Assembly: GCA_029254375.1 (NCBI GenBank)
Contig: JAQWXR010000017.1
Location: 1 to 42,259 of the forward strand
Source of the DNA: Schleiferiaceae bacterium
GTDB lineage: Bacteria > Bacteroidota > Bacteroidia > Flavobacteriales > Schleiferiaceae
DNA: 42,259 nucleotides
Reading direction: 5' to 3'
Position 1 is the first letter of the stretch, and each line of letters starts with the position of its first letter. Made by a program: the position numbers and the translations under genes. Of the stretch, positions 24,640 to 33,901 are shown in pieces. The notes under the pieces are model-generated. The model did no database searches, had not been told where the DNA came from, and saw nothing but the letters and a program-made list of their open reading frames with translations.

Positions 24640-26252
24640 TATTTAGAGGCTTTGCGCTTTTGATACGTTTCCCAGCCATAGTACAAGGCTACCAAAATCA
24701 AGAAAGGCCATAGGTAGCTAGTCGGTTGACCCTCCCCGTGAACCACCGTAAAGAATCGTTCCCATCGCTTGGACGACAAAAAGCCCTCAATGAACTGATC
24801 ACTGGACCAAAAAATGAAGACCGGCTTACCGACGATGTGATCTTCGGGCACAAATCCCCAGTATCGGCTGTCCCAGGAGTTGTGGCGGTTGTCACCCATC
24901 ATCCAATAGTAGTCCATTGCAAACGTGTAGGACGCGGTCACTTCGCCGTCGAGGTAGTACATCCCGTCGCGGAGCTCCAGGTCATGGCCTTCGTATACTC
25001 GAATGGCTCGGCCATAGGTCAGTACGTTCTCATAATTCAGCTCCACCGACTGTCCTTTGGCAGGGATCCAAATAGGACCGTAGTTGTCTCTTGACCAGGG
25101 GAAAACAATACTATCCTGGTGCCCATCTGGATTGGGGAATGTCAGACCTGGGGAGATGAAATTCTCATTGTACCAGACCAACGCAGGAGGCGTCGCCTCA
25201 GGGAATACATTATCTCCAGGGCTGGACATCGCAATTATGGTATCGATGTTGGCTTGGCTGTTAAATGCCTGCAACATATCCTGCGAGATGGTGATCATGT
25301 ATTCCGTCTCTGTGATTTGGATAACGTCCGAAAGGTTTTGATTATTGACCAATCGATTATCCAAATAGTTGATGTCAAAATTCCGCTTTAAGGCAGCGGG
25401 ATTGAACCCTTGGCCATTGGTCCTGACATAATACGACCATTGAGGATTGCTCCGCTCGCCAAAGGATTGGGCTACCCTATTGGTGAATACTTGACGATTT
25501 ACAATACTCAGGGTATCCCCTGCTGTGCCCACGCATTGCTTCACATAGTTTTCTTTCTTGTCCACAGGGCGATCGGGGTCCGTAGGGAAATTGAAGACCA
25601 CAGCATCGCCTTTTTCTGGATGACTCCAACCCGGGATACGCACATAGGGGAGCGAAATCCAATCCAAATAACTTGGCAGCGTGGAAAAGGGAATTAAGTT
25701 GTGCATCAAGGGAATGCTTAAGGGAGTGTTGGGTAAGCGCAATCCGTAATGCATCTTGCTCACAAAGAGGTAATCGCCTACCATCAGAGTCTTTTCCATC
25801 GACCCGGTCGGGATGTTGTAGGCTTCGAAAGTGGTCATGCGGATCGCGCCTGCCGCCACTATGGCAAATAAAATATGATTGATTGTGGCCGGCATTCTGC
25901 GGCGGATCTCGGCATTATCGCGTGACCCAGGCGTCAATTCTGCGGTATAGTTCAAATAGCCCAAGTAGCCACCGAGCGTGGCTATGGTCCATAGAATGTG
26001 CTTGTTTTCTCTGAAACCATGCATGTGCAACAGCTCATAACTCAAAATGATAGCCATCACATTATCCACCACAGGGATGTAGCATAAGATTGTCCACCAG
26101 CGGGGCCGATCGGCGATTTTAGTCAATATCCACGTACGGTAACCGGGGACAAAAGCCGCCCATACAGGCTGGCCATTGGCGGCAAAGAATTTCCAAGTAA
26201 TCAGCGAACTGTATACATTGATAATCAAGTAGTAAAGCAAAAAATCGAGCAT
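24639..26252 (-). CDS. lepB: Signal peptidase I, long Bacteroidota form
   Basis: From the ATG at 26252 the protein has 537 residues, about twice a typical bacterial LepB. The catalytic Ser lies in YNIPTGSMEKTLMVGDYLFVSKM (about residue 151) and the Lys in NYVKQCVGTAGDTLSI (about 238). The late box is MMGDNRHNSWDSRYWGFVPEDHIVG. The extra length is an N-terminal domain with several membrane segments (LLYYLIINVYSSLITWKFF; WWTILCYIPVVDNVMAIILSY; ILWTIATLGGYLGYLNY; HILFAIVAAGAI), an insertion of about 150 residues before the MMGDNR box, and a C-terminal helix (YLWPFLILVALYYGWETY). It removes signal peptides of exported proteins. Upstream readings past 26252 are not supported. Confidence 0.92.
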   Translation of the reverse strand: MLDFLLYYLIINVYSSLITWKFFAANGQPVWAAFVPGYRTWILTKIADRPRWWTILCYIPVVDNVMAIILSYELLHMHGFRENKHILWTIATLGGYLGYLNYTAELTPGSRDNAEIRRRMPATINHILFAIVAAGAIRMTTFEAYNIPTGSMEKTLMVGDYLFVSKMHYGLRLPNTPLSIPLMHNLIPFSTLPSYLDWISLPYVRIPGWSHPEKGDAVVFNFPTDPDRPVDKKENYVKQCVGTAGDTLSIVNRQVFTNRVAQSFGERSNPQWSYYVRTNGQGFNPAALKRNFDINYLDNRLVNNQNLSDVIQITETEYMITISQDMLQAFNSQANIDTIIAMSSPGDNVFPEATPPALVWYNENFISPGLTFPNPDGHQDSIVFPWSRDNYGPIWIPAKGQSVELNYENVLTYGRAIRVYEGHDLELRDGMYYLDGEVTASYTFAMDYYWMMGDNRHNSWDSRYWGFVPEDHIVGKPVFIFWSSDQFIEGFLSSKRWERFFTVVHGEGQPTSYLWPFLILVALYYGWETYQKRKASK

Positions 26253-26321
26253 ACTGTTATGTTTTTTGGAGCCCGTGGGAAGAGGGAATGCCCCCCGTCT
26301 TTTGGCCCTGACCAAGAAGAG

Positions 26322-26329
26322 CAAAAATA
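26322..26329 (-). promoter_or_regulatory. Possible -7 box for lepB
   Basis: On the minus strand TATTTTTG fits TAnnTTTG, 69 bases before the lepB ATG. A -33 element is not clear. It lies back to back with the nfu promoter. Confidence 0.3.
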
Positions 26330-26365
26330 AGGCCGGAATGGCCGGTACATGCCATTTGCATTCGG

Positions 26366-26373
26366 TACCTTTG
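26366..26373 (+). promoter_or_regulatory. -7 box of the nfu gene
   Basis: TACCTTTG is a perfect TAnnTTTG match ending 4 bases before the ATG at 26378, predicting a leaderless transcript. No well-spaced TTG is seen upstream. Confidence 0.5.
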
Positions 26374-26377
26374 GAGA

Positions 26378-26980
26378 ATGGAAATTCAACGTGTTCCCGT
26401 TAGTGTTTATGCGGAAATGACCCCAAATCCTGCGGTCATGAAATTCGTAGCCAATAAAATGGTGGTTGATCTCGATCATGTGGAGTTTCACAATATCGAA
26501 GAAGCCGCCATCTCCCCTTTGGCCACGTCTCTGTTTCACTTTCCCTTCGTCAAGGAGGTCTTTATGTCGAGCAATTTTATCGCCATTCAGAAATTCAATG
26601 TCGTCGAATGGGAGACCATCACACACGAAATCCGTCAGTTTATTCTGGAATACCTCCAAGAAGGAAAGCCCGTATTGACTGGAACGCCTAAAGCCGATTT
26701 AAAAGAGTCCCCCGACGCTGTCATTTCTTTGGAAAACCAAGAAGACCTCGGTGAGATTGAGCTTCGCATCATTGACATTCTTGAAGAATTTGTCAAGCCG
26801 GCCGTAGCCCAAGATGGCGGGAACATCGCCTTTGTCGCGTACGAAGACAAGGTCGTCAAAGTTCAACTCCAAGGGGCCTGCGCTGGCTGCCCAAGCTCCA
26901 CCTTAACCCTGCAGCAGGGTATTAAAAACATTTTGCAACGCATGCTCCCCACCTTGGTGGAGGATGTCGTACCGGTCTAA
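26378..26980 (+). CDS. nfu: Nfu/NifU-type iron-sulfur cluster carrier
   Basis: A 200-residue protein with an Nfu N-terminal domain (VYAEMTPNPAVMKFVANKMV...SPLATSLFHFPFVKEVFMSSNFIAIQKF, about 1-90) and a C-terminal NifU domain (about 125-198). The latter carries the cluster-binding Cys pair in VQLQGACAGCPSSTLTLQQGI. Such proteins receive Fe-S clusters from a scaffold and deliver them to targets. The domain order is the mitochondrial Nfu1-type. The next gene starts 10 bases after the stop. Confidence 0.92.
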   Translation: MEIQRVPVSVYAEMTPNPAVMKFVANKMVVDLDHVEFHNIEEAAISPLATSLFHFPFVKEVFMSSNFIAIQKFNVVEWETITHEIRQFILEYLQEGKPVLTGTPKADLKESPDAVISLENQEDLGEIELRIIDILEEFVKPAVAQDGGNIAFVAYEDKVVKVQLQGACAGCPSSTLTLQQGIKNILQRMLPTLVEDVVPV

Positions 26981-26990
26981 ATCTCCCGCC

Positions 26991-27524
26991 ATGCCCAACG
27001 TTCTGCCCGTTCGTGGCCATGTGCCACAGATTCCAACTAGCTGCTTTCTCGCCCCGACGGCGACCGTGATCGGAGAAGTCCGTATGGGTGAATCGTGCTC
27101 AATTTGGTTTAATGCCGTCGTGCGTGGCGATGTTCACTTCATTCACATGGGCGACCGAGTGAATGTGCAGGACAATGCGGTCATCCATTGCACCTACCAA
27201 AAGTTCCCTACCCATATTGGTCATGACGTAAGCATCGGCCACAACGCCATCGTCCACGGATGCACATTGCATGACCGTGTTCTCGTAGGTATGGGTGCCA
27301 TTGTTATGGACGGCTGTGTGGTCGAATCCAATAGCATTATCGCCGCAGGGGCCGTTTTAACCGCTGGCACCCATGTTCCATCCGGAAGTATTTTTGCCGG
27401 GATTCCGGCCAAAAAAATTAAAGACATCAGTCCGGAATTAACCCGAGGCGAAGTCGAACGCATTGCCAAAAACTATGTAATGTATTCCTCTTGGTTTGAG
27501 GGGGATACAAACACCCAACCATAA
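26991..27524 (+). CDS. Gamma carbonic anhydrase-like protein (left-handed beta-helix)
   Basis: The 177-residue product is a hexapeptide-repeat protein of the gamma carbonic anhydrase/PaaY/YrdA group: [24 protein letters not shown], then [50 protein letters not shown]. The zinc-binding histidines are likely those in [17 protein letters not shown]. Many relatives lack carbonic anhydrase activity in vitro, so catalysis is not assured. The ATG at 26991 gives the usual N-terminus; an ATG at 26964 inside nfu is less likely. Confidence 0.88.
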   Translation: MPNVLPVRGHVPQIPTSCFLAPTATVIGEVRMGESCSIWFNAVVRGDVHFIHMGDRVNVQDNAVIHCTYQKFPTHIGHDVSIGHNAIVHGCTLHDRVLVGMGAIVMDGCVVESNSIIAAGAVLTAGTHVPSGSIFAGIPAKKIKDISPELTRGEVERIAKNYVMYSSWFEGDTNTQP

Positions 27525-27529
27525 GTTCT

Positions 27530-29131
27530 ATGTCCTTTCCGTCTGTAAATCCTACCACCACCTCTGCCTGGAAAGCGCTAGAGGTACATGCCAAAACAGC
27601 CAAAGATCTGCATCTTCGTGACCTACTCACCCAGGAAGCCGATCGCTTTGAGCGCATGCACATCCGTGTGGAGGATTTACTCTTGTTTGACTATGCCAAG
27701 CACCGAGTTAGCGAGGAAACCCTGAGCCTTTTAGAGCAGCTTTTTCAAGAATGTGGCGCCGAGGAAGCACTTCAGGCCCAATTGGGCGGCGAGGCGATCA
27801 ACCAAACCGAAGGGCGCGCCGTACTTCACAGCGTGCTGAGAGATCCGCGTACTGAACCATTTCATGTGAATGGTGAAGATGTTCGTGCTTTGGCGCGAGG
27901 CGAACGTGAGAGAATGTTCGTATTTGCCGATGCCATTCGAAATGGCCGCAAAAAGAGCTTCACGGGGAAGAATTTCACCCACATTGTGAACATTGGAATT
28001 GGTGGGTCTGATCTTGGACCGCGCATGGCCGTCGAAGCCCTCAAGCCCTTTTCTGATCGCAGCCTTCAGATACACTTTGTGGCCAACGTGGATGGCTCCG
28101 ATCTCCACGAATGCCTGATGAAGGTGGATCCGGAGCGCACACTATTCATCGTGGCCTCCAAAACCTTTACAACGCAAGAAACCATGGCGAATGCGGAGGC
28201 AGCACGAACGTGGTTGATTCAACAATTAGGCGACAGTGCCTGCACCCAGAAGCAATTTGTCGCCCTCAGCACCAATTTGGAGAAAGTCAAAGCTTTCGGA
28301 ATTAACGAAAAAAATACTTTCGGATTTTGGGATTGGGTTGGTGGACGCTATTCTGTTTGGAGCGCCATCGGCATGCCTCTTTGTATTTCGATTGGCTCAG
28401 AGCAATTTCAGCAGTTCTTAGATGGGGCGCATGCGATAGATCAGCATAGCGCGAAGCAGCCATTCCGTCAGAACGTCCCTCAAATCATGGCGGCGCTGGG
28501 AATTTGGTACCGCAACTTCCTGGGTGCACCAAGCCATGCGGTCCTTCCATACGATCAATATCTACACCGATTTGCCGCCTACCTGCAGCAAGCTGACATG
28601 GAAAGTAATGGAAAGTATGTGGATCGAAATGGCGCGCGCGTCACTTATGCCACAGGCCCTGTGGTATGGGGTGAACCAGGAACCAATGGCCAGCATGCAT
28701 TTTATCAATTGATTCACCAGGGCACAGAGTTGATTCCGGCAGATTTCATTGCTTCGGTTCAACCAGAACATCCTTTGCATGCCCATCATTCCAAGTTGCT
28801 TAGCAATTTCTTAGCTCAAACCGAGGCTTTAGCTATTGGCCGTCCAAAGGCCCCTACCGCATACAAGGTTTTTGAAGGCAATCGCCCCACAAGCACGATG
28901 CTTTTTGACCGAATGACGCCCTATGCCTTAGGAACGCTGATCGCTCTTTACGAGCACAAAATCTTCTACCAAGGTGTCATCTGGAATATTTTCAGCTATG
29001 ACCAGTGGGGCGTTGAATTAGGAAAGGAAATGGCGAATGCCATACTTCCTGAGCTCGAAGGCGACGGTGAACTTGGGTCCCACGACCCCTCGACGACTGC
29101 GCTATTGAAGCACGTTCGGGGCATGGGGTAG
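27530..29131 (+). CDS. pgi: Glucose-6-phosphate isomerase
   Basis: A 533-residue enzyme interconverting glucose 6-phosphate and fructose 6-phosphate. It carries [18 protein letters not shown], the [13 protein letters not shown] loop, [17 protein letters not shown] (here [18 protein letters not shown]), [21 protein letters not shown] with the catalytic Glu, and the C-terminal [12 protein letters not shown] with the active-site Lys. It starts 5 bases after the carbonic anhydrase-like gene. Its stop is followed at once by an octamer repeat array. Confidence 0.97.
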   Translation: MSFPSVNPTTTSAWKALEVHAKTAKDLHLRDLLTQEADRFERMHIRVEDLLLFDYAKHRVSEETLSLLEQLFQECGAEEALQAQLGGEAINQTEGRAVLHSVLRDPRTEPFHVNGEDVRALARGERERMFVFADAIRNGRKKSFTGKNFTHIVNIGIGGSDLGPRMAVEALKPFSDRSLQIHFVANVDGSDLHECLMKVDPERTLFIVASKTFTTQETMANAEAARTWLIQQLGDSACTQKQFVALSTNLEKVKAFGINEKNTFGFWDWVGGRYSVWSAIGMPLCISIGSEQFQQFLDGAHAIDQHSAKQPFRQNVPQIMAALGIWYRNFLGAPSHAVLPYDQYLHRFAAYLQQADMESNGKYVDRNGARVTYATGPVVWGEPGTNGQHAFYQLIHQGTELIPADFIASVQPEHPLHAHHSKLLSNFLAQTEALAIGRPKAPTAYKVFEGNRPTSTMLFDRMTPYALGTLIALYEHKIFYQGVIWNIFSYDQWGVELGKEMANAILPELEGDGELGSHDPSTTALLKHVRGMG

Positions 29132-29135
29132 GAAA

Positions 29136-29183
29136 GGGTTGAAGGGTTTAAGAGTAGAAGGGTTTAAGGGTTGAAGGGTTGAA
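29136..29183 (+). repeat. Six tandem octamers after pgi
   Basis: Six consecutive 8-bp units beginning 5 bases after the pgi stop: GGGTTGAA, GGGTTTAA, GAGTAGAA, GGGTTTAA, GGGTTGAA, GGGTTGAA. The period is exactly 8 throughout. The rest of this 223-base convergent junction holds no gene. Confidence 0.9.
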
Positions 29184-29303
29184 GGGCCTGAGCGTGGAAA
29201 TGAGGATCGATCAAGCCCTATGCGCTTAGCTTAGTGTTTATTCACTCGAGAGTTTTATAGGACGTCTATTGCCCGGCGTAATTGCCTTAAAGTCAGGAAA
29301 TTT

Positions 29304-29331
29304 TAAAAATCGACTCGGCCAATCAGGCGAG
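29304..29331 (-). terminator. Possible terminator of the pyrH-frr-marR unit
   Basis: On the minus strand CTCGCC and GGCCGAG pair with one bulged base around a 5-base loop, followed by a run of five Ts. It lies about 25 bases after the marR stop. Confidence 0.4.
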
Positions 29332-29354
29332 CAAACAAACAAGCCCCAAACTCC

Positions 29355-29810
29355 TTAGCCCCGCATTTTATCGAGTAATGCGCTCAATAGCTGCGCATCT
29401 TCATCATTGAGCGTCTTTGGCAGTTGCTCTTTGTGCAATTTGTCTACTGATCTGATTTGGCCAAGAATTTCCAATCCTCGGAGGGTGAGATATATTTCCG
29501 TAATACGCTTGTCCTCCTTCGAGGCTTGACGCTCTACCAGATTATTCACTACTAACCGGTCCAAAAGTCGAGACACATCGCTGGTCTTGTCCAACAAGCG
29601 CTCCCGAATCCTGGCGGCAGCCATCCCTTGTGGATGAGATCCACGGAGGATGCGTAGCACGTTGTACTGCTGCATAGTGATCTTATACGGCCTGAGGGCC
29701 TCGCTCATCTGATCCTTGAGCCAATGATAGGTGTATAGGACGTTAATCAGCGCTAATTGCTGGTCATTTTGCCACTTTCGCTGTTGGATTTCCTCCTGTA
29801 AACTCTTCAT
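29355..29810 (-). CDS. MarR family transcriptional regulator
   Basis: A 151-residue winged-helix protein with MarR features: QQYNVLRILRGSHPQGMAAARIRERLLDKTSDVSRLLDRLVVNNLVERQASKEDKRITEIYLTLRGLEIL, in which the recognition helix and the DKR wing are evident. MarR dimers usually bind palindromic sites and respond to small ligands. The gene lies 13 bases after frr, so it rides on the pyrH-frr transcript. Its target is unknown; no obvious palindrome was seen at its own start. Confidence 0.88.
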   Translation of the reverse strand: MKSLQEEIQQRKWQNDQQLALINVLYTYHWLKDQMSEALRPYKITMQQYNVLRILRGSHPQGMAAARIRERLLDKTSDVSRLLDRLVVNNLVERQASKEDKRITEIYLTLRGLEILGQIRSVDKLHKEQLPKTLNDEDAQLLSALLDKMRG

Positions 29811-29823
29811 GATGGCGGACCTT

Positions 29824-30387
29824 TTAGACCTTCATGATCTCGTCTTCCTTCGTGCTCACTTTAGCATCTACAGAAGCACTGTATTGTTCGACAATTTTTT
29901 GGATGTCCTCTTCGAGCGATTTGCGGCCGTCTTCACTGAGGCCATCTTTTTCGAGGCGCTTCGCCTGGTCCATTCCTGATTTCCGAATAGCGCGTATACC
30001 GACTTTGGCATCTTCCCCTTCGGCCTTGGCCATGCGCACTAATTCGCGACGGCGATCCTCTGTTAATGGCGGGATATTGATGATGACCATATCTCCGTTA
30101 TTCTGCGGATTGAATCCTAGGTTTCCATTCAGTATTGCCTTCTCGATCGGGGAAATCATCGACTTTTCAAAGGGCTGAACAAATAGTGTGCGAGCGTCTG
30201 GGGTATTGATGTTGGCGACTTGTGAAAGTTTGACTAACGAGCCATAATATTCAACCGTCAAGCCCTCCAGCATGCTAGGATTAGCGCGGCCAGCACGAAG
30301 CTTTAACAAGGCTTTATCCAAATGCGACATGGGCTTGTCCATGTCTTCTTTGACGCTGTCTAAAAGGAATTCAATTTCTTCTTCCAT
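29824..30387 (-). CDS. frr: Ribosome recycling factor
   Basis: A 187-residue RRF, which with EF-G splits post-termination ribosomes. Diagnostic parts are LRAGRANPSMLEGLTVEYYGSLVKLSQVANINTPDARTLFVQPFEKSMISPIEKAI and IPPLTEDRRRELVRMAKAEGEDAKVGIRAIRKS. It lies 18 bases after pyrH, the order conserved across bacteria. Confidence 0.97.
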   Translation of the reverse strand: MEEEIEFLLDSVKEDMDKPMSHLDKALLKLRAGRANPSMLEGLTVEYYGSLVKLSQVANINTPDARTLFVQPFEKSMISPIEKAILNGNLGFNPQNNGDMVIINIPPLTEDRRRELVRMAKAEGEDAKVGIRAIRKSGMDQAKRLEKDGLSEDGRKSLEEDIQKIVEQYSASVDAKVSTKEDEIMKV

Positions 30388-30405
30388 GGCTGTGGCGGGG
30401 ATTGC

Positions 30406-31116
30406 TTACGATTGAGTGACCAGAGTTCCGACGTTTTCTCCTTGCACCAATTTGAGCAAGTTGCCAGGTTTGTTCATATCAAACACAATGATCGGAAGAT
30501 TATTTTCATTACTTAGGGTAAAGGCGGTCAAATCCATCACATTCAATCCCTTATCAAACACTTCTTTGAAAGAAATCGTATCATATTTCATAGCGCTCGC
30601 ATCCTTTTCCGGATCGGAGGAATAAATGCCATCCACACGAGTTCCTTTTAGAATAACATCAGCCTGAATTTCTATCGCTCGCAGTGTCGCTCCAGTATCC
30701 GTTGTGAAGTATGGGTTTCCTGTACCTGCAGCAAAAATGACCACGCGTCCCTTTTCAAGGTGGCGCACGGCGCGACGGCGGATAAACGGCTCACAAATTT
30801 TGTCCATTTCGATGGCTGATAGGAGGCGCGTTTGCACCCCAATCGATTCCAAAGTGGATTGCAGAGCTAGGCCGTTGATGACCGTCGCGAGCATCCCCAT
30901 GTGATCCGCTTGAACACGGTCCATTCCCTCGCCTTCGCCTTTTACTCCCCGAAAAATATTTCCACCGCCAATCACCACACCCAACTGGATGCCCTGAGCC
31001 ATGACGGCTTTAATTTCTGCGGCATAATCGGCTAGGCGCTGGGGGTCGAGCCCATACGATTTATCTCCCATCAGGGCTTCCCCGCTGAGTTTGAGTAAGA
31101 TGCGTTTGTACTTCAT
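30406..31116 (-). CDS. pyrH: UMP kinase
   Basis: A 236-residue amino-acid-kinase-fold enzyme that phosphorylates UMP. Motifs: [85 protein letters not shown]. It is the first gene of a three-gene unit separated from tsf by a strong terminator and its own promoter. Confidence 0.97.
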   Translation of the reverse strand: MKYKRILLKLSGEALMGDKSYGLDPQRLADYAAEIKAVMAQGIQLGVVIGGGNIFRGVKGEGEGMDRVQADHMGMLATVINGLALQSTLESIGVQTRLLSAIEMDKICEPFIRRRAVRHLEKGRVVIFAAGTGNPYFTTDTGATLRAIEIQADVILKGTRVDGIYSSDPEKDASAMKYDTISFKEVFDKGLNVMDLTAFTLSNENNLPIIVFDMNKPGNLLKLVQGENVGTLVTQS

Positions 31117-31133
31117 GGATTACTTGATTCTTT

Positions 31134-31164
31134 CAAAGATAGTGCTCTGGGCCCTTGGGCTCAA
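31134..31164 (-). promoter_or_regulatory. Promoter of pyrH-frr-marR
   Basis: On the minus strand TTG (31162-31164), a 20-base spacer and TATCTTTG (31134-31141) form a full Bacteroidota promoter. The -7 box ends 17 bases before the pyrH ATG. Confidence 0.7.
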
Positions 31165-31179
31165 GCCTAAATTCGGGTC

Positions 31180-31221
31180 AAAAAAGAAGCGCCGTGCGAA
31201 GGTTTCCCTTGGCACGGCGCT
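31180..31221 (-). terminator. Strong terminator after tsf
   Basis: On the minus strand AGCGCCGTGC and GCACGGCGCT form a perfect 10-bp stem, with an inner CCAAGG/CCTTCG-type extension, followed by TCTTTTTT. It lies about 20 bases past the tsf stop and separates the ribosomal protein operon from pyrH. Confidence 0.93.
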
Positions 31222-31241
31222 CAGTATTGGTTGCTAGGGGT

Positions 31242-32066
31242 TTAAACGCCCAAACCTACGCGACGGAAACCTGTCACTACTAATCCAGCCTGAACACCGT
31301 TCAAGTAGTTAGCCACAGATTGCTTGCTGTCTTTAATGAAGTCTTGTTCAACCAAGGTATTCTCCTTGAAGAACTTGCTTAATTTGCCTTGAGCAATGCG
31401 GTCTACCATCTCTTCAGGCTTGCCTTCTTGACGGATCTGGTCGCGAGCAATTTCCAATTCACGCTCAATCGCCGATGCAGAAACTTCGTCCTTATTCAAG
31501 GCTACAGGGTTCATTGCGGCTACTTGCATCGCTACGTCCTTGGCTGCTTCTGGAGCAGAAGATGAAAGGGCGACCAAGGTGCCCAATTTATTTCCAGCGT
31601 GAATGTAGGAAGCCACACAAGCACCTTCGATTGACTCATAAAAAGAGATTTCAATCTTTTCTCCAATGATACCTGTCTGCTCTATGAGCTTGTCTGCCAC
31701 ACTCAATCCAGCTTCAAACTCCGAAGCCAAGAAAGCCTCCTTGTCTGCAGGGAAACCCGCTAAAGCGACTTCAGCCATTTTGGTGGCCATGGCTACATAG
31801 CCTTCGTTTTTGGCCACGAAATCCGTTTCACAGTTTAAGCTGATGACCACACCGCGTGTTTGGTCTACATTAGTCAATGCGATCACCGCCCCTTCTGTGG
31901 CATCGCGGTCAGCACGCTTGGCAGCCACTTTCTGACCTTGCTTGCGCAATACGTCGATAGCAGCTTCAAAATCTCCATTGGCCTCAGTCAACGCCTTTTT
32001 GCAGTCCATCATGCCTGCACCAGTCATTTGACGAAGTTTGTTTACATCTGCAGCAGTAATTGCCAT
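31242..32066 (-). CDS. tsf: Elongation factor Ts
   Basis: A 274-residue EF-Ts, the nucleotide exchange factor of EF-Tu. The N-terminal ITAADVNKLRQMTGAGMMDCKKALTEANGDFEAAIDVLRKQG is the conserved UBA-like domain, followed by KRADRDATEGAV and the SLNCETDFVAKNEGY core. The C-terminal half carries the second exchange subdomain (IDRIAQGKLSKFFKENTLVEQDFIKD appears as MVDRIAQGKLSKFF). It follows rpsB with a hairpin in the gap. Confidence 0.97.
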   Translation of the reverse strand: MAITAADVNKLRQMTGAGMMDCKKALTEANGDFEAAIDVLRKQGQKVAAKRADRDATEGAVIALTNVDQTRGVVISLNCETDFVAKNEGYVAMATKMAEVALAGFPADKEAFLASEFEAGLSVADKLIEQTGIIGEKIEISFYESIEGACVASYIHAGNKLGTLVALSSSAPEAAKDVAMQVAAMNPVALNKDEVSASAIERELEIARDQIRQEGKPEEMVDRIAQGKLSKFFKENTLVEQDFIKDSKQSVANYLNGVQAGLVVTGFRRVGLGV

Positions 32067-32096
32067 AATTGTAAGGATTTAGAATGTTTGTAAAGT

Positions 32097-32118
32097 AAAA
32101 CCGGGGCTGTTGCCCCGG
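32097..32118 (-). terminator. Terminator-like hairpin between rpsB and tsf
   Basis: CCGGGGC and GCCCCGG (32101-32107 and 32112-32118) form a perfect 7-bp stem with a 4-base loop; on the minus strand it is followed by TTTTACTTT. The T-run is short, so partial termination or processing is more likely than a full stop, since tsf has no visible promoter of its own. Confidence 0.6.
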
Positions 32119-32124
32119 TGAAAA

Positions 32125-32877
32125 TTATTCGGCAACTTTTGAAGCTGCTTTTTCCAGCTTTTCATTACCGGCTTTTTCTTTATCCGCTTTGCGCTGGCTC
32201 AAAGCCTCTTTGATCCCCTCGGAAACCGAGTTCATGATCAACGCAATAGACTTAGAAGCATCGTCATTCGCAGGAATAACATAATCTACCAAGTTTGGAT
32301 TAGAGTTCGTATCAACCATCGCGAAGACAGGGATGCCCAAGGTGCGGGCCTCTTCTACAGCAATGTGCTCACGAAGAATGTCTACAACAAACAAAGCGGC
32401 CGGAAGGCGGCTCATGTCAGCAATAGAACCTAAGTTCTTTTCAAGTTTTGCACGTACACGATCGACTTGAAGACGTTCACGCTTTGACAAGGTGTTAAAC
32501 GTTCCATCTTCCTTCATCTTGTCGATGTTAGACATCTTCTTGATCGCCTTGCGGATGGTCACGAAGTTGGTCAACATACCTCCAGGCCAGCGCTCTACGA
32601 TGTAGGGCATATTTAACGCCTTGGCGGTTTCGCCTACGACCTCTTTACCTTGCTTTTTCGTGGCAACGAATAAGATCTTGCGGCCTGAACCGGCGATCTT
32701 AGCCATAGCTTCAGTCGCTGACTGTAGCTTTCGTTGGGTCTTTTGCAAGTCAATGATATGGATGCCATTGCGCTCCATATAGATGTACGGAGCCATGTTT
32801 GGATTCCACTTGCGAGTCAAGTGACCAAAGTGGACACCTGCGTCGAGAAGTTGTTGAATTTCAGGCGAGTTTGCCAT
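32125..32877 (-). CDS. rpsB: 30S ribosomal protein S2
   Basis: A 250-residue S2 with the canonical LLDAGVHFGHLTRKWNPNMAPYIYMERNGIHIIDLQKT start, GRKILFVATKKQ, RWPGGMLTNFVTIRKAIKKM and the DTNSNPNLVDYVIPANDDASKSIALI block. The C-terminal tail is lysine-rich. It lies 90 bases after rpsI; no good promoter box is seen in that gap. Confidence 0.98.
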   Translation of the reverse strand: MANSPEIQQLLDAGVHFGHLTRKWNPNMAPYIYMERNGIHIIDLQKTQRKLQSATEAMAKIAGSGRKILFVATKKQGKEVVGETAKALNMPYIVERWPGGMLTNFVTIRKAIKKMSNIDKMKEDGTFNTLSKRERLQVDRVRAKLEKNLGSIADMSRLPAALFVVDILREHIAVEEARTLGIPVFAMVDTNSNPNLVDYVIPANDDASKSIALIMNSVSEGIKEALSQRKADKEKAGNEKLEKAASKVAE

Positions 32878-32967
32878 ATTGTTTGGGGTTTACTTTCACT
32901 TAATTCAACCAGACAGTAGCGCTATGCGATCTGCCTAGTTTGGATACTAAACCAAATACTCCTGCGA

Positions 32968-33360
32968 TTAACGCTTGGAGAACTGGAAACGCTTCCGCGC
33001 TTTCTTTTGACCGAACTTCTTACGTTCTACCATACGTGGATCACGCGTCATGAGGCCGTCAGGCTTCAATAGAGGACGGTATTCTGGGTTGATGCTCACC
33101 AAGGCACGTGAGATGCCCAATCGGATGGCTTCAGCTTGGCCAGTGATACCACCGCCTTCAACATTCACCTTCACATCATATTTGCCCAACGTTTCCGTGA
33201 TGGCAAATGGTTGGTTCACTTTGTACTGCAATTGTGCTGTGCAGAAATAGTTGCTTAAATCACGCTTGTTCACGGAAACATTTCCGGTTCCTTCTTTGAT
33301 ATAAACACGAGCGACTGACGTTTTACGGCGGCCAATGGCGTGAGAAGAAGTGGTAGACAT
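32968..33360 (-). CDS. rpsI: 30S ribosomal protein S9
   Basis: A 130-residue S9: [52 protein letters not shown] and the strongly basic C-terminal [25 protein letters not shown], whose tail reaches the ribosomal P site. It starts 14 bases after rplM, the usual order. Confidence 0.98.
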   Translation of the reverse strand: MSTTSSHAIGRRKTSVARVYIKEGTGNVSVNKRDLSNYFCTAQLQYKVNQPFAITETLGKYDVKVNVEGGGITGQAEAIRLGISRALVSINPEYRPLLKPDGLMTRDPRMVERKKFGQKKARKRFQFSKR

Positions 33361-33374
33361 ATACTTAACCGAGC

Positions 33375-33818
33375 TTAGGCGTTGATTGATACAGGTTGTT
33401 GGGCTTCGTGCGGGTGCTCTGCACCAACATATACGTGCATGTTGCGGAACAAGACACGACCCAAACGATTCTTTGGCAACATACCGCGCACGGCTGTCTC
33501 CAAAACACGCTCTGGATGCTTAGCTAATTCCATTGCAGGCGTGCTGAACCGCTGGCCACCTGGGTAGCCTGTGTAGCGGATGTACTGCTTCGTCTCCATT
33601 TTGGATCCGGAAAGAGTTACCGCTTCAGCATTGATGACAACTACGTTATCACCGCAGTCTGCGTGAGGAGTAAAGTTGGGCTTGTGCTTACCACGCAAGC
33701 GTGAAGCGATCAAGGAGGCCACGCGACCCAATGATTGTCCATTGGCGTCAACAACGATCCAGGATTTCTGGGCCGTCGCCTTGTTGGCAGAAATTGTTTT
33801 GTAGCTAATAGTATCCAC
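33375..33818 (-). CDS. rplM: 50S ribosomal protein L13
   Basis: A 147-residue L13: [64 protein letters not shown] and [36 protein letters not shown]. It is the first gene of the rplM-rpsI-rpsB-tsf operon, driven by the promoter at 33844-33876. Confidence 0.98.
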   Translation of the reverse strand: MDTISYKTISANKATAQKSWIVVDANGQSLGRVASLIASRLRGKHKPNFTPHADCGDNVVVINAEAVTLSGSKMETKQYIRYTGYPGGQRFSTPAMELAKHPERVLETAVRGMLPKNRLGRVLFRNMHVYVGAEHPHEAQQPVSINA

Positions 33819-33843
33819 TTTTCAGCAATATTTTTTGGGGCTG

Positions 33844-33876
33844 CGAAGATACGCACTTTTAATGCAAATAGCCAAA
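33844..33876 (-). promoter_or_regulatory. Promoter of the rplM-rpsI-rpsB-tsf operon
   Basis: On the minus strand TTTGG (33872-33876), a 20-base spacer and TATCTTCG (33844-33851) closely match TTTG-N19/21-TAnnTTTG. The -7 box ends 25 bases before the rplM ATG, leaving a short leader. Confidence 0.7.
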
Positions 33877-33901
33877 GGTTCAATGGCCTGTAATTGCAAA
33901 G

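Noticed and set aside
26253-26324. Extension of signal peptidase I upstream of 26252
   Set aside because: The extra residues are charged and precede the natural hydrophobic N-terminus; a candidate promoter lies in the same stretch.
29136-29183. CRISPR-like repeat array
   Set aside because: The units are 8 bp and directly adjacent with no spacers, and no cas genes are in the window.
32878-32967. Separate promoter or leader structure for rpsB
   Set aside because: No TAnnTTTG box with suitable spacing and only a 5-bp hairpin were seen in the 90-base gap.
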